A stretch of DNA of 64,000 nt from Euglena gracilis (GCA_039621445.1 CP154956.1:41750437-41814436); one strand, 5' to 3'; shown: positions 1 through 11,649, counted from the first letter of the stretch. Notes: generated from the letters alone by a model not told the origin. A program made the numbers and translations.

Positions 1-1059
1 CCCCCGGCGGGGGCTTGACTGCAGCTGCCTACCCCCCTTGTCAAAGACACATAGCAATGTCCCATGAACAGTACAGACTCAATCGGTGTGATTATATTCT
101 TTATAATTAAGCTATTGTTTGTTTAAGCTTACTTCGCTCTCATATTCCCCTGCATTGTCCCTTCTGTTTTACCTCAATTTCCAGGATTGCTTGAATGTGG
201 AATTTTCACTAATCCTGGGGGGGGGGGGTGCTTAAATTTGGGTGTCAGTCGGTTTGGGCCGAAGGGTTGCTTAAATTTGGGATTTGTGAAAAACTTGGAG
301 GGGTTGAACAAACTGGGGGAGGGGGTTCAGCTCTCGTCCCTCTGAGATTCAGCAAGCCCAGCCCGCCCACCCACCTACACCTTTTAAAACTCTCTCCGAG
401 ATCGGACAGGAGGATACAAACCTACCACCAGAATCGACTATGGCCATACCAACGCCGAAACCTGAGTCTGCCATCCAGCAGTTTGTCAGCCCCCAGAAAG
501 GTGACAACTATGCGCACGATGAAGGTGGCGGCAGGAGCAGAGGTAACTGCTTGTGGAAGAGCCTGAGTGAGCTCTCTGATCCTGCCATGGGGAAACAATG
601 TTGTCAAATTACGGCGGAGAATACTGGAACGGAGTTCCCCCTTTGAACACCCCTTCAGCTGTCTCCAAATTTGGTCATTTCAGGTCTTCATGTACACCAG
701 TAAAGCCGACCCTTGGTTTCAATTTATGGTCACCCAGCCCCCTTCTTGTCCTGCCAGGATAACCTCGTCAAGTCCACCCAGGTTGGGGCTGAGGAATTGT
801 GTTCACCATTTCCTCCACATTTTCTTGGCTTTTTTTAAAAAAAATTCCTGAGACACAACCCATCAGGCTCAAAGAGGGAGTGGACTGGAATATGGAGCAA
901 AAGAGCAATCCCCTGTCAAAGAAATTGACATCACCTGTGTGCAAAAAAAATGCCGTCAAAAATTGGTGCTTGCCGGAAAAATTTGCTGTTCTCCCGACCC
1001 CCTGTGTCCACCCAGCCATCAGCCTTGGCTTGGCATTACCTTCAATGCAGGGTTTTTTT
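1..1059. other. non-coding, no gene recognised
   Basis: Several short open frames exist but none has a recognisable motif or natural composition. A run of G lies near 219-229, and the phrase TGCTTAAATTTGGG occurs twice just after it. A short T-run/A-run dyad lies near 830-845 and resembles the modules described at 22.98 and 23.38 kb. Confidence 0.6.
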
Positions 1060-1330
1060 TAATCCGGGGGGAGGGGAGTCCCCCCCACCCACCCACCCAC
1101 TCCTGGGACCTACTTTGGGGGGGGCGTGTTTTCGAGAGGCGCGACAAAGAAAATGCAAGAAAAAGTCGGCGTCTTTGGGCGCCAGTCAAAAAAAATCCAG
1201 CACCTTCGGCGCCAGGCACCCACCAGCCAAAAAAGGTACCCCCCCCCCCCCGGGGTCCGGCTGGACCCACCCACCCTACCCCCCCCCCTGGGGTCCAAGA
1301 CAAAAAAAACCCCTGCTTCAATGGCACGAT
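1060..1330. repeat. GC/A-tract repeat, copy 1
   Basis: Alternating C-tracts, G-tracts and A-tracts with the phrase GGCGTCTTT and an end reading GGTCCAAGAC followed by an A-tract and CCC. The same order of phrases is seen at 3560-3815 and, in weaker form, at 23590-23770, so this is a dispersed repeat and not a gene. Open frames across it are proline/glycine low-complexity artefacts. Confidence 0.5.
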
Positions 1331-2720
1331 GCAACAAGAGGCAACCTGGTGTGCAACTGCAGCTCTTCTGTCCGCAGGACGGCGGCAACTTGCTTCTTTG
1401 CATCCCAAGCAAAACTCTCAGTTGAAATGGTCATTTGCTCTCAGAAGGAGGGGGTGTTGCTTGCCGGGCATATATGCGCTTCAGCCAAGGTTGGCTCTGT
1501 GTGTTTTGATAAATCCCTTCATCTCTCCCAAAATCCCTCATCTCTGTCACCAATGCACAAATGTCAACGAGGCAATAACCAAACACATTTTTTTCAATAT
1601 ATGTTTTTGGTTGTGTTCAAATCACGCAAAAGAGCCATTTTTCTGCGATTCTTGCCATTATTTCTTGAACCATTCCGACTTTTTTGATCCTTGTGTTGTC
1701 GAAGCATGGGAAACCCTCATGAGTTTTTAAAGAAAATTTTGACTTTGGTTCAATGGGCAGCCAGCTATCCTGTGTGAAAATCCGAAATTGTCAATTTTGA
1801 GTTTGGGTTGAACACCTTCTCCGCATTCCTGCACCTTTTCAATTTCTCTATTCAATATATTTTCTGTCTGCACAGCTTCCCGAGAATTTTCATTGTGAAC
1901 CCAGGGTCATAAGTACCAAACAGCCGACAACTCCTTTAAAGAGAAAACTAGTTTTTTTTTGTTGAAAAAGAACAATATGGGCAATGACAAAAACAAAATG
2001 GTTGTATGTTGCAAAACATGTCCATCAAATGTACAACAATGGTCCAAATCCCAGTTGTGTAAAACAAAATAATAAAAATTAAACAAAATAATACAAAAAA
2101 CGATAAATTGATAAATGAATGAATGAATGAATGAATGAATGAATGAATAATAAAATCATGCAAAATGGTGGAAAATCTAAAGAAAAACAAAGAAAACATG
2201 AAATAAAATATAATGAAATGTGAAAATAGGTACTGGTGGCTCACAATGTGACAGAGGTTCGAGGAGCTGAGTTTCAGCGCTGAACATTCCACTGATTCCC
2301 TGTCGTTTTTTTTGTTTTTTTTGAGAAATTTGAAAAAATAAAATGATTCCTGGCCAAAAATGGTGAAAACAGCTAAGTCAGAAGCCTGCAGCACTTTACG
2401 GGGGTATTATTTGGCCAAAGCTCCGACAACCAGTGGAGCTGAAAGGAAATGAAATACCATCAGATAAGGAGTTTTAAGAACTTTATCTTAGCACTCCCAA
2501 ATTTACACCCAAATCCCAAAAAAATCATGACAAATGTGTTTGCCCAAAGGTGGCAAGAATTTTGGCAGCGTCCAAAAACATTAACACATATTCACAAAAA
2601 AAATTTCTGTCCTTTACATCTGCTCAATGGGAAAAAATCACGTGCACCAGCAGTTGCAGATCCATTTTGTTAAAAATTTTGCCCAGCCAACTTCTCCCTG
2701 GTTGACGTCTTGAATATTTT
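1331..2720. other. non-coding, no gene recognised
   Basis: AT-rich sequence without a recognisable coding region on either strand. It holds the GAAT microsatellite listed separately. Frames up to 148 codons are present, but their translations are low-complexity (runs of F, I, H and S). Confidence 0.6.
2113..2149. repeat. (GAAT)n microsatellite
   Basis: About nine uninterrupted tetranucleotide units of AATG/GAAT. It explains the HSFI-repeat translation on the minus strand. Confidence 0.95.
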
Positions 2721-3009
2721 CCTCATGGCACGGTTAAGCAATGGGGAAAAAATGCAACTGTCAAATAGCTGATCAAATGCAAAAAAAAATATGCAAAATG
2801 TAAAGCAAGAAAGATATAGTTATAGCTAACCTTAAAAAATTCCGCCGCCCGCAGGAACCTTTCGCCACCCAGCCCCGCGACTTTAGCCAGTCCTCCAAAG
2901 AATTTTTGTCGCAGTTCCGGTTTTCGCAACTTGACCTGGTTAATTTTGCCATTGATTCTCACGCCGCCCGCGGGCACACCAAGAGCCAACGCCACTCGTA
3001 GAACAACGA

Positions 3010-3140
3010 CAGGGACTGAAAAAAGACAAGGAGGGGGGGACGAGGAGTCGACGTTGAACATCGCACAAGGGACTGAAAGGGGGGGGGTCGAGGGGATGAA
3101 GGGTCGGCGTTGAACATCATATGAGGGACTGAAGGGGGGG
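3010..3140. repeat. 57-bp tandem repeat
   Basis: AGGGACTGAA recurs at 3011, 3068 and 3124, each time followed by a G-tract, CGAGG and GTTGAACATC. This gives a period of 56-57 bp and a little over two units. The region 2721-3271 holds no recognisable gene. Confidence 0.8.
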
Positions 3141-3271
3141 GGCAAAGAGGCGAAGGTGGGGTTGTCCACCTCATCCCAGAAATTTCTTGCCCGGTTTGCC
3201 GTGCCTTTCGACACGTTGCCCCCCTCCCGCCGCGAGGAGGCTGGGCACCACTGGGGTCTCGGTGGGAGGGC

Positions 3272-3331
3272 GTGGCCATTTTGGGGTCCCACGGTGCCTG
3301 CCTCGAGGGTGGCCACTTTGAGGGGGGGGGA
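3272..3331. mobile_element. fragment of the 216-bp CCACTTTG MITE
   Basis: The sequence from TGGCCATTTTGGGG to GTGGCCACTTTG plus a G-tract matches the right end of the element at 18979-19194, including TCCCACGGTGCC. Only this end is present. The following 3332-3559 is A-tract rich and non-coding. Confidence 0.6.
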
Positions 3332-3559
3332 TGGTATATGCGCACTTTTCTTGAGACTATTTTGAAGACTTAGAAAACTTTCAGGAAGCACCTGGGACCC
3401 TTGGGACATTTCTTTGGCCATTTTGGGCCAAAAATGACCAAAAAGTGACTAAAATTTTTTTGAAAAAGCGGCCCAAAAATGGCAAAAAAATGGCTTGAAA
3501 TGACCTCAACTTGCCAAAAAAAAAAGTTGGCCCAAATGGCCAAGAAGGTCCACAGCACT

Positions 3560-3815
3560 GGGAGGGGGCGTTCCCCCCCCAACCACCCACCCTGGGGGTC
3601 GGGGGGGGGGGGGTCCCAGGGGACCCACTCTTGTTCCCCCGAAAATGGCCAAAAATCACAAAAAAATGCTAAAAATAGAACCTTTTTTCAAAAATTTTCG
3701 GCGTCTTTGTGACCGACAAGTATATCCCACCCCCCCTGGGGGGGGCTGAGCCGGACCCAACTACCCTCCCCCCCCTCCCCCCCCCATGGTCCAAGACTAA
3801 AAAAAAACCCTGGCA
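3560..3815. repeat. GC/A-tract repeat, copy 2
   Basis: Same order of phrases as 1060-1330: C-tract, G-tract, TTTTCGGCGTCTTT, paired C/G tracts, then GGTCCAAGAC with an A-tract and CCCTGG. It is in direct orientation and about 2.5 kb from copy 1. Confidence 0.5.
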
Positions 3816-4734
3816 TTCAGCAAATTGTGGTGAACTCTCAACCTACCTCTGGCTCTGGAACTTTTGACGCTTTTGGAGCTTTTGACTGGACATTATGGCT
3901 GGAAAAGGAAAGAGAAAAAAATAAAAAGAATTTTTCAGAGTGCCGAAAATTAACCCGGCAGGGGCGAAAAGTGAAAAAACTTTGTGGCAAAAAAGAATGC
4001 ACCAGGGGCGGAAATGATTGCATGGGGGCGGAAAGAAATATTTGGACAGACTGGCGAAAATTCCGAGAGGCGGCAAAAATACTTGGGTTCGGGGCAAAAT
4101 ATACCCAAGGTTAGCAATAATAAATTGCAGTATTTTTTTTAAACAAAACAATCTTCTTTGCGTGTTTGTTGGTGTCAAGAAATACTTTCAGATAATATCC
4201 ACACAATTCCACGGGAAGTACAAAAATCCTTGGGGTGGGGTGTGAAAAGATGGGAGTTAGTTGTCAGCAATCAGGTAATAACTAGATTCTCTCTGCCTTT
4301 TATTTGACCTTGGTTCGTTTTCGAAATATTTAAAATTCTGTGTTTTCTTGGTCCAGGATGGCCCGAAAAAAATCCAAAAATGTGTTTAAAAAAAGCCCTG
4401 CAAATTGGGGGGTGACTTGGCCAGCTGTGGTGCCACGAAGAAAGCAAAATATCTTTAACCACTCCCCCCCTAAATAACCTGACGGGCCCTTGCTCCTGGC
4501 AGCGGCCGAATAACTTGGTGGAGGGAGGGGCAAAAAAAGATACTTTGCGCCCCCTTTTTAAGGCAAAGTTTCTTTACGGCGCTGAAAAAAAGGCCCAAAT
4601 AACCTGGCAAGGGCAGGGCCAAAAGTTGGTTCCAATAACCTGGCACCCCGCCAGGCTATTTGGGGGGGTTTGGGTGATGCTTGACTTTTTTGTTGTCAGG
4701 GGGACAAAATGAAAAAAAAAATTATTTGTCAACT
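3816..4734. other. non-coding; AATAACCTGGCA motif cluster
   Basis: No gene recognised. Between 4470 and 4662 the phrase AATAACYTGGCA occurs about four times (near 4473, 4510, 4596, 4638), the last followed by an inverted counterpart GCCAGGCTATTTGG. Confidence 0.5.
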
Positions 4735-4972
4735 TTATTTTGGAAAATCAACTTTGGCAAACTTGGTATTTCAGCCGCTTTCTAACATTCTTTTTGCCGT
4801 GTGTGGAGCAGTTTTGTCCCGGCTTTTCATCTAAGAATCTGAACAAACTCAGGCCTTTTTGCCTCAAAAATGACATCAATGGTCAACATCTGCCAACATC
4901 TATGCATTTTTGGACCATTTTCTAACCATTTTGGCTCGCTTTGGTTGAGGCTTCGCAAAAGGTGTGGGAAAT
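4735..4972. repeat. left inverted arm around microsatellite block
   Basis: This stretch matches the reverse complement of 6690-6915 at moderate identity. Shared phrases in order are GGAGCAG, TTGTCCCGGCTTT, CAAAAATGMCATC and GTTGAGGCTT. Together the arms bound a ~2.2 kb segment. Confidence 0.7.
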
Positions 4973-4981
4973 CCATCTGTA

Positions 4982-4983
<2 letters not shown>

Positions 4984-5016
<33 letters not shown>
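4984..5016. repeat. (TA)n microsatellite
   Basis: Roughly sixteen TA dinucleotides in a row. Confidence 0.95.
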
Positions 5017-5018
<2 letters not shown>

Positions 5019-5997
5019 ATGGATGAGAGTGAAGCTCATCCAGAAAGAGAAAAACTCTCTTCTCAACTGTCCCCTACCTTGGAGAAAATTATGAGAACCA
5101 GAAATTCTCGTTATGAAACAACTCCCAAGGTGCTTTCTCCCGTGAATATCCCATCTGGTCCCATTTATCCTTATTTTATGCAGCCCTGGTTGATGTTTCT
5201 GGACCAAAATCAAAAAAGAAAAAACGTACCGTAAAACAGCGTCTTTTTTTGTCCCCCCAAAAGTGTTGTGGAAATAATTTTCTCCAGGGGCTGACACGTC
5301 ATGAAAAGTTAAGGCGCCTTAAACCCCCTTTTTAAAAAACCTTTAAAAAATGCTAAAAAATTTTCGTCCTTGAAAGATTTTCCGAATTTTGAGCAAAAAA
5401 AAAGTTGCAAAATCTTAGCAAAACAGGCAAACTTCAGGGAAAAAAAGATTTCTGGCATCGCTGGAACATAATGTATCCACTCAAAGCTCAAAAAAAAAAT
5501 GTTTTGATTTTCAACCTGGACCGATGTTGGTTCGATGCCCAGATGGCTCTTTGACCACCAATGCAAAATAGACACCTTCAAAATTCTTGAAATTTTCAAA
5601 ATGCCTTAAAAAAAACCCCTGGAAAAAAAAACCTGAAAAAACCTTATAAGGCGTCCAAAAGCGAAAATAGAGGGAAACCCCGTCTCCGGCAGGGTACGCA
5701 CAAAAAATATGTGTGTGTATGTACATGCATGTGCGCACATGTATATGTATATGCGCACATGTATATATGTATGTATATGCATACGCGCACATGTATACGT
5801 ATATGTAAATGCACAAGGTGCTTTCCTGTACAAAGCAGCAAGAGCGTTGACCATCGTCAACGTGGACGGGAGCCAGGACAGATGCTGGACCTTGGCATCA
5901 GCACAAATTCCTTTGCGTTGGGCGGTGGCTGCCTGTTGCTTCTCCTCACCGTGATCAAAAAGGCATGTGACCTTTTCTGTCCAAAGAGCAAATGCCA
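5017..5997. other. non-coding, no gene recognised
   Basis: No recognisable coding region. 5705-5815 is a degenerate alternating purine/pyrimidine tract (ATGTATATG, GTGCGCACATG) that leads into the main hexanucleotide tract. Confidence 0.6.
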
Positions 5998-6084
5998 AGA
6001 GCCTGCACATGTACATGTATATGTACATGTATATGTATACGTAGATGTATGTGTATATGCATATGCATATGCATATGCATATGC

Positions 6085-6167
<83 letters not shown>

Positions 6168-6241
6168 CATATGCATATGTATATGTAAATGTATATGCAC
6201 ATGTATATGTATATGTATATGTCTATGTCTATGTCTATGTC

Positions 6242-6321
<80 letters not shown>

Positions 6322-6405
6322 CGTATACGTATGCGTATACGTATATGTATACGTATACATATGCATATGTACATGTATACATATGCGTGTGTATGTATAT
6401 ATGTG
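5998..6405. repeat. (TATATG)n hexanucleotide tract
   Basis: About 400 bp of TATATG repeats with blocks of variant units (GCATAT, GTCTAT, ACGTAT). The tract is open in all frames, so the translations of I, Y, C, V and H repeats are artefacts. Confidence 0.95.
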
Positions 6406-6410
6406 TGCAT

Positions 6411-6600
6411 ACTGGATGGATGGATGGATGGATGGATGGATGGATGGATGGATGGATGGATGGATGGATGGATGGATGGATGGATGGATGGATGGATGGA
6501 TGGACAAACAGACAAACAGACAGACAGTCAGACAGACAGATAGGTAGGTACCAGACAGGCAACTGACAAACAGACAGACAAGCAGATAAATAGATACATA
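6411..6600. repeat. (GGAT)n then (CAGA)n tetranucleotide tracts
   Basis: About 95 bp of pure GGAT/ATGG repeat up to about 6504, followed by degenerate CAGA/ACAA repeat to about 6600. It directly follows the hexanucleotide tract and forms one compound microsatellite with it. Confidence 0.95.
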
Positions 6601-6689
6601 TAGGTGGACAAAAATTGCGGTAAACAAAAAATTTGGTAAAATACCCAAAGTTACCATATTTTTGAACTGTAAGTTTTGATTGGCGTCAG

Positions 6690-6915
6690 TTTCTCACACC
6701 CTCAACCACAAAGCCTCAACACAAAATGACAGAAATGGCTGGTAAAAATTCTAATACTCGCAAAAGATGCATAAATGGTGGCAAATACATACCATGGATG
6801 GCATTTTTGTGGCAAAACATCTTGAAATTTGTTCCGCCAACCCGACGTAAAGCCGGGACAACACTGCTCCAAACATGGAAAAAAAAGTTAAAAAAAGGTT
6901 GAATATCGAATTTTA
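6690..6915. repeat. right inverted arm around microsatellite block
   Basis: Reverse-complement partner of 4735-4972, with AAGCCGGGACAA, CTGCTCC and AAGCCTCAAC in the order predicted from the left arm. Confidence 0.7.
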
Positions 6916-7849
6916 CCAAAATTAATTTTCAAGAATCAAAATGAAAACAAAAACATTTACTGTAATACGTTCATCGTGCCTACCCCAACCACCCCCATAA
7001 TGGTCAAACGTCACCCGACTTGGTGACCGTGCTGGGTCACTGCCACCCCTCCCCATTCAGGTTTGACAGGGTCTCCATCATGAGTTGCCCAAAGGTAGGG
7101 TCAAAGGCTGCCCATCCCAGTGCAGACCAATTCCCTTGACCAGATCTGGATTGGCATCTGGGAGGGGTCACAACTTTGTTCTTCGTTTGTACGAGCCAGC
7201 TGAGGCATTTGCTGTGCAGGTCAAGACTGTGCCAGTCTGCACACACCATACCACAGCTCATGGGGGCAACATTGATACTCCATATTGTGCACAGAATCAA
7301 ATAATTCTCGACATTCTCATTATTATTTTATTGCCAAAAGGCCTTCAAACAAACACCAAAAGCAGCAACTGTACTAGTTTCTCTAGGTAATCTCTGGTCA
7401 AAGCCCCCGGGAGTCCAAAGGAATAAGATCCAAAATGGTGGGTGCCAATATTTTTTGGGGACTTGGGCCAGGGTCAGGGGACTTGGGGCCAATATTCTAA
7501 GGTTCTGGTGAAATCGAGAATGAATGGTTTTCTGAAAATGTATTGGTTCCACCAAAGAAAAGTATGCAGGTATTCCTTCTCCAAAAAAAATTCTGGTCCA
7601 ATGTCATCTCCTTGACACACAAGGTGGTACGGGTCTATTCAAATGAAGCATCTTGCAATATTGTGAACAGCTTTTATATTGGGGCAAGAAGAGAATTCTT
7701 TGTCACAAATAACAAATCATCACATGTTTTGACCCAAAGCTGTGGCCGGCTTTGATGCAATGGGAAAGCGGGGAAACCTGTTGAAACCTGTTGTTCAATT
7801 TTGTAACCCAGCTCCATAAATTTCCATCAAGCTTCTCCATATCACACCC
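6916..7849. other. non-coding, no gene recognised
   Basis: Neither strand shows a recognisable product. Low-complexity content is limited; GGACTTGGG- and CCAATATT-type phrases repeat near 7445-7495. Confidence 0.55.
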
Positions 7850-8029
7850 TACAGTGCAGTGCATGAGTTTTTACGATGCACTGGTGCAAAAGTCTTTACG
7901 ACCGCCAAAAATTTTTTTTCAACCAAAATGCTTTTCTTACAATATTACAATGAAGCGGAATCCATCCACATGATGCATCGACTAGGTGTGCAAGCAACCA
8001 AGGCAAAGGCAGAGGATCTCTCCAGCGTC

Positions 8030-8150
8030 TTCTCGGTATTTCGTGTGACTGCCAGCAGCTGCTCTTACAGCCGCGACACGGTCAGGAAGGGAACGATACA
8101 ACGTGGCGGCAGGTGGGATAGCCTCAAAAGCAGCCTTTCAGGCAACCCAT
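8030..8150 (-). pseudogene. Tc1-like transposase C-terminal remnant
   Basis: The minus-strand frame reads AFEAIPPAATLYRSLPDRV, then AAVRAAAGSHTKY. This is the pattern of the extreme C-terminus of Tc1 transposases (IPP, a SMPRR-like stretch, a run of alanines, G-x-HTKY). It lies downstream of the N-terminal remnant in the same orientation. The missing ~200 residues between them carried the catalytic acids. This remnant has no start of its own. Confidence 0.75.
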
Positions 8151-8194
8151 AGGTCAGATTTTCCATTAAACACACGCCCCTGCAGCTGCTTAGT

Positions 8195-8554
8195 CGCCAA
8201 TGCCCATAGATGTTGGTACAAAAAAGGATTGGAAGGGAATGGTGAACCTGGCAGTCATTTCTGAAGGTATGCCACTCCTTGGCTTGTCTTTCACAATTGG
8301 ACTACCTTTCGCATCCACAGGCTTATTGTCCGCTTTCCACTTTTGATTGTGTACCGGACACAGCCCTCCGTTACGCCAAACCTCCTGGATATTTCACAGT
8401 TGTTGCACCCAAGCAAGTGTAGCTCTATAATCTTCTCACGGCGCCCTTCAGCCGCATTTTTCTGCGGAGAAGGTATTCTGTAAATGTGAGAAAGGACGCA
8501 GAGGTATGCGGTCATGAAAAAAAATTCACACAAATCCAAACGAGCACACAACAC
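8195..8554 (-). pseudogene. Tc1-like transposase N-terminal remnant
   Basis: The first frame (8554 down to 8291) contains a helix-turn-helix: KIIELHLLGCNNCEISRRFG followed by VTEGCVRYTIKSGKRT, as in the DNA-binding end of Tc1 transposases. After GKRT a one-base shift moves the protein into another frame that reads on with a KGSPIVKDKPRSGIPSE-type linker as far as about 8195, then stops. The DD(E/D) catalytic core that should follow is absent. It would have bound the inverted repeats of the element that encloses it; it is now non-functional. Confidence 0.8.
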
Positions 8555-8656
8555 ACACCCTTACCCCTGAATTATCCGGCTCAGAAGCACCCTGTTTATG
8601 GGGGTCGTAAAGACTTTTGCACCAGTGTATCGTAAAAACTCATGCACCGGACTGTA

Positions 8657-9310
8657 CCACACAACCCCTGCACACTGCAGTTTACACGTCACCTGACAAA
8701 ATTTCATTTGAAATCAACGTTTCCATTCATCAGAATAAGTGCAAACAAACAACACATCAAAGAGAACTTTGGGTGGAATCCAAAGTGTTGTCCGCGAACT
8801 TCTGTAATCTTTCGGAGTGACGAACAGACTGCTGAGCATATCTTCCAAGAACAAAATCTCGGACTCCTGTAGGAAAAATTAGTTAGTGATTGCATTGCAG
8901 AGTCAATCAAGTTTGGAAATTGGTCACACACTGCATATGATGTCGCTTTGGCACAATGGGGACGAATAGTTGGGTTGATCTCTCTTGGCGTTGTCTTCGG
9001 CACACTGTCATTTAAGCGCCAGTTCATGGAACAAAGGGTTTTTTGTTTCTGCAGGTCTCGGAAATTGAACTTAAGGCCCGAAAGGCGGCAGTTAAAAATG
9101 GGGGGAGGTTTTTTGGGGGGGCTTTTGGGGTTTTTGACTTTTAGTAATAAAAAAAAAAGGAAACCAAAACAGGCAGTTTTTGATTTTTTAAAAAATCACC
9201 CAATGGGAGGAGCTTGAGGGAAATTTTTGAATGGCAATTTGTCAGGATTTTCATGAGCCATCACATTTTGTGGGTGGATTTGGCCAGAAACATTTTGGAC
9301 TTTCTGTCTC
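8657..9310. other. non-coding, no gene recognised
   Basis: No coding signal recognised. 9090-9200 is rich in G-, T- and A-tracts. Confidence 0.55.
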
Positions 9311-9900
9311 AAACAAGGGGTGGCGGACGCTGGTTCTGTCGCGAACCCAGCGTCCCGGACACAGGGGTCACGACAGAACCGGCGTTCCCAACCTTCGGTC
9401 AAGGACACTCCCAGGACCAATTCGACCACTAATCTGCAATGTTACGCTACTTTGGATTTTGCAAAATTCCAACTATCGCGAGTGTATCTCTGGCTGTGTC
9501 AATCGCTCAGGTACAAACTTCCCCTTCAATTGAAAGCTCTTTTTATCAAACGACTAATGATGACCACCAAATTCAGCCACACTGCACAATACCCTTATTT
9601 CCTATCCCTGGGAAATCCTATTTCACAATTTTTGTACTCCCTAGAACCCTCACGTCGTCGATTTGAAGAGAAAAATCGTTCATTATGCTTCTTAAGCCAA
9701 ATAGCACCAAAAATAACCACAAATTTCGACTCCAGTTCTGGCCGATCCAACGATCGCAAGTGTATCTCTGGCTGCATGCAACGCTGGGGTACCAAACTCC
9801 CCCTCGATCAAAAGCTCTTTTCAACAGACGGCCAGCGGTGATCGGTGGGGCGAAAATGGCCGGGATTCCGTGAACGCCAGTTTGGGCATGAAGACAGAGC
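9311..9900. mobile_element. AAGCTCTTTTC-family element, copy 1
   Basis: This stretch matches the reverse complement of 17100-17640 over its whole length, at roughly three-quarters identity by eye. Shared phrases include CTTCGGTCAA, GACACTCCCAGGACCAAT, CTGCAATGT, CTATCGCGAGTGTATYTCTGGCTG, GAAAGCTCTTTT and CTGGCCGATCC. The phrase GAAAGCTCTTTTyAnCAnACG occurs twice, about 280 bp apart, so each element contains an internal duplication. CCGGCGT-type hairpin motifs lie at both ends. No transposase-like protein is visible. Open frames are not conserved between copies. Confidence 0.65.
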
Positions 9901-10040
9901 CCCTGATACACAATTTCAACAACTGTGTCCTGAACGCCGGATCGGGCATGAAGTCCTGGCTCAGAACGCCGGTTCGGGCTGACACCTGAACCAGGGTTCT
10001 GAGCCACGGCTACACGCCCGAACCAGTGTTCTGGATACAA
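9890..10040. repeat. CCGGCGT/ACGCCGG motif cluster
   Basis: Short motifs of the form ACGCCGGTTCGGGC and their inverted forms recur here every 30-45 bp. The same motifs border the AAGCTCTTTTC-family copies at 11080-11160, 11490-11665, 12675-12775, 16780-16900 and 17560-17728. Confidence 0.6.
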
Positions 10041-10504
10041 TTTTCGTATCAGAAAATCAACAAACAAGTTTGTGAACTCAACAACGTCCTTTTGGGATAA
10101 CTTGCCATCTTTGTGTTTTTCTTCAAATACCACTTGAAAGGAAAACGTTTAAGCAAATATGCAACAGAAGATGATGTGTACTTTGGGCAAGACTTCAGGC
10201 TCAAGAGCAAAATAAAGCGCAGTGCATCAATGCATTAATCAATGCATTAATTAATTAATCATCAATGCATTAAAAATAAGCACCTTAAATATCCCCAACT
10301 CAATTAAAAAAAATGTTTAAAAAAAGCTCAAATATGCAGTTTTTTAAGTAAAAAATTCCTGCAAAAAAAAACCCGAAACGTGAAAACTGCAAAAAAGGCA
10401 AAAAAAAGCACGGTGCATGTTTTCCCCCTCCCTGCCACAGGTAAGCCCCATTGCGAACCGTGGCTGGACCTCCCTCAAAATGGCGCATGTCTGAGTCAAT
10501 CATA
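10041..10504. other. non-coding; ATTAAT repeat and ACTGCAAAA block
   Basis: 10205-10275 is a degenerate AATGCATTAAT repeat. 10335-10440 carries CTGCAAAAAA phrases and ends GCACGGTGCATG, TTTTCCCCCTCCCTGCC, an ending also seen at 14195-14224. No gene recognised. Confidence 0.5.
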
Positions 10505-11070
10505 TCTGTGCAGTTTCTGGGGGGTCTTTGGCCAGAAATTGGGGTTTACTGTGCAATAATTTCCTTCTGGCCAATTTTCGGTAATTTCTGAAATAGAATA
10601 TTCCATGCAGCACGGCTGAAATCTAAGGCCATCTGCTGAAAGCCCTTGAGAAGAGCTTTCGATCGATGGGCAACATGGCAGCTGAAAAGAGGAATCTGCA
10701 GTTTGCGAACAGGGTCTGAACGTGCGATCAGCGCTGTGCACTGTGGCTGAGCTCTGTGGGTACGAAATGAAAGGTGTTGGGGAGAGCTTTCGATTGACAT
10801 GCAATATGGCACCTGAACTGTGGGATTTGGCAAATTAATATGTCAACTTTTGGAATGCACGATCGCTGAAAGTAAGAGCTCTGTGCATTATGGCTGAATT
10901 CTGTGACCATCTGTCAAAAGCCCTTGAGAAGAGCTTTCGCTTGATGGGCAACATGGTCTCAGAAGTGTGAAATCCGCCAATTTCGATTGGCGACCAAGTC
11001 GGACCAAAGTCGCCCGAAAGTGTCCCAAACGTGGGAATTTGGGGCGAAATTGGCCGTGATTCCTCAGACG
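10505..11070. mobile_element. AAGCTCTTTTC-family element, left palindrome arm
   Basis: This arm matches the reverse complement of 11650-12620, apart from the 401 bp insertion in that copy. GAGAAGAGCTTTCG with GATGGGCAACATGG occurs near 10650 and 10930, with a third diverged form near 10780, repeating the internal duplication seen in copy 1. Confidence 0.7.
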
Positions 11071-11649
11071 CCGGTGTGGACATGAAGCTGGAGCCTCCTG
11101 GACGGTTTCAAAAACTGTGTCCCAGGCACCGGCTTCACGCCCGAACTGGCGTCTGGGACACAGTCATCGACATTACCCTCCCAACCCCCCCCCCTGGGTC
11201 CAACCACCAAACCGTCACTTATAACCCCCCCAGAGGAAGAAATGATGAAGAAACGAGAGACAAAATGTGGCAAAACCCACACGGTGTGCCGAAAAAAAAA
11301 TGAGGTCTGGCAAAAAAAACAACCCCAAAAATGCTGAAAATACCTTGTTTTACCCCTGATGCAAAAATAAGGGTTCTTGGGCCTCTTCTGGTTACACACT
11401 GCAGCCTCGACTTATAAACCCCCCACTTATGCCCCCAGGCAGACTGCCAAACAAAATCCTTTAACCCCCAAGGGGTGGTTATTATATCGAGAACTGTGTC
11501 CAAGACGCCGGTTCGGGTGTGAACCCGGTGCCTAGGACGCCGGTTCAGAGGTCAGCCCAAACTGGCGTCCCAGGCACCGGGTTCACGCCCGAACCGGCGT
11601 CTTGGACACAGTTTTTGAAACCGTTTCTAGGGGGCTCCGGGTTCACGCC
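11071..11649. other. palindrome centre, non-coding
   Basis: This segment lies between the two inverted arms. It contains CCGGCGT motif clusters at both sides and a stretch around 11200-11480 with repeated AACCCCCC phrases. No gene recognised. Confidence 0.55.

Larger units (their letters stand above)
7850..8656. mobile_element. Tc1/mariner element, internally deleted
   Basis: The element is about 807 bp and begins and ends with TA. Its terminal inverted repeats are about 56 bp: the left end starts TACAGTGCAGTGCATGAG and the right end, read on the other strand, starts TACAGTCCGGTGCATGAG. Both then share TTTTTACGAT, CACTGGTGCAAAAGTC and TTTACGACC. CAGT next to a TA target is the usual Tc1/mariner terminus. 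Inside, on the minus strand, lie the first and last parts of a Tc1-type transposase with the catalytic middle missing, so the element can only have moved with help in trans. Confidence 0.9.

Noticed and set aside
1019-1412. ORFs over the GC/A-tract repeat
   Set aside because: Low-complexity proline/glycine frames on both strands over a dispersed repeat; not conserved in the second copy at 3.56 kb.
5992-6547. Long open frames in all six phases (up to 318 codons)
   Set aside because: They are translations of the TATATG and GGAT microsatellites and contain only repeat peptides.
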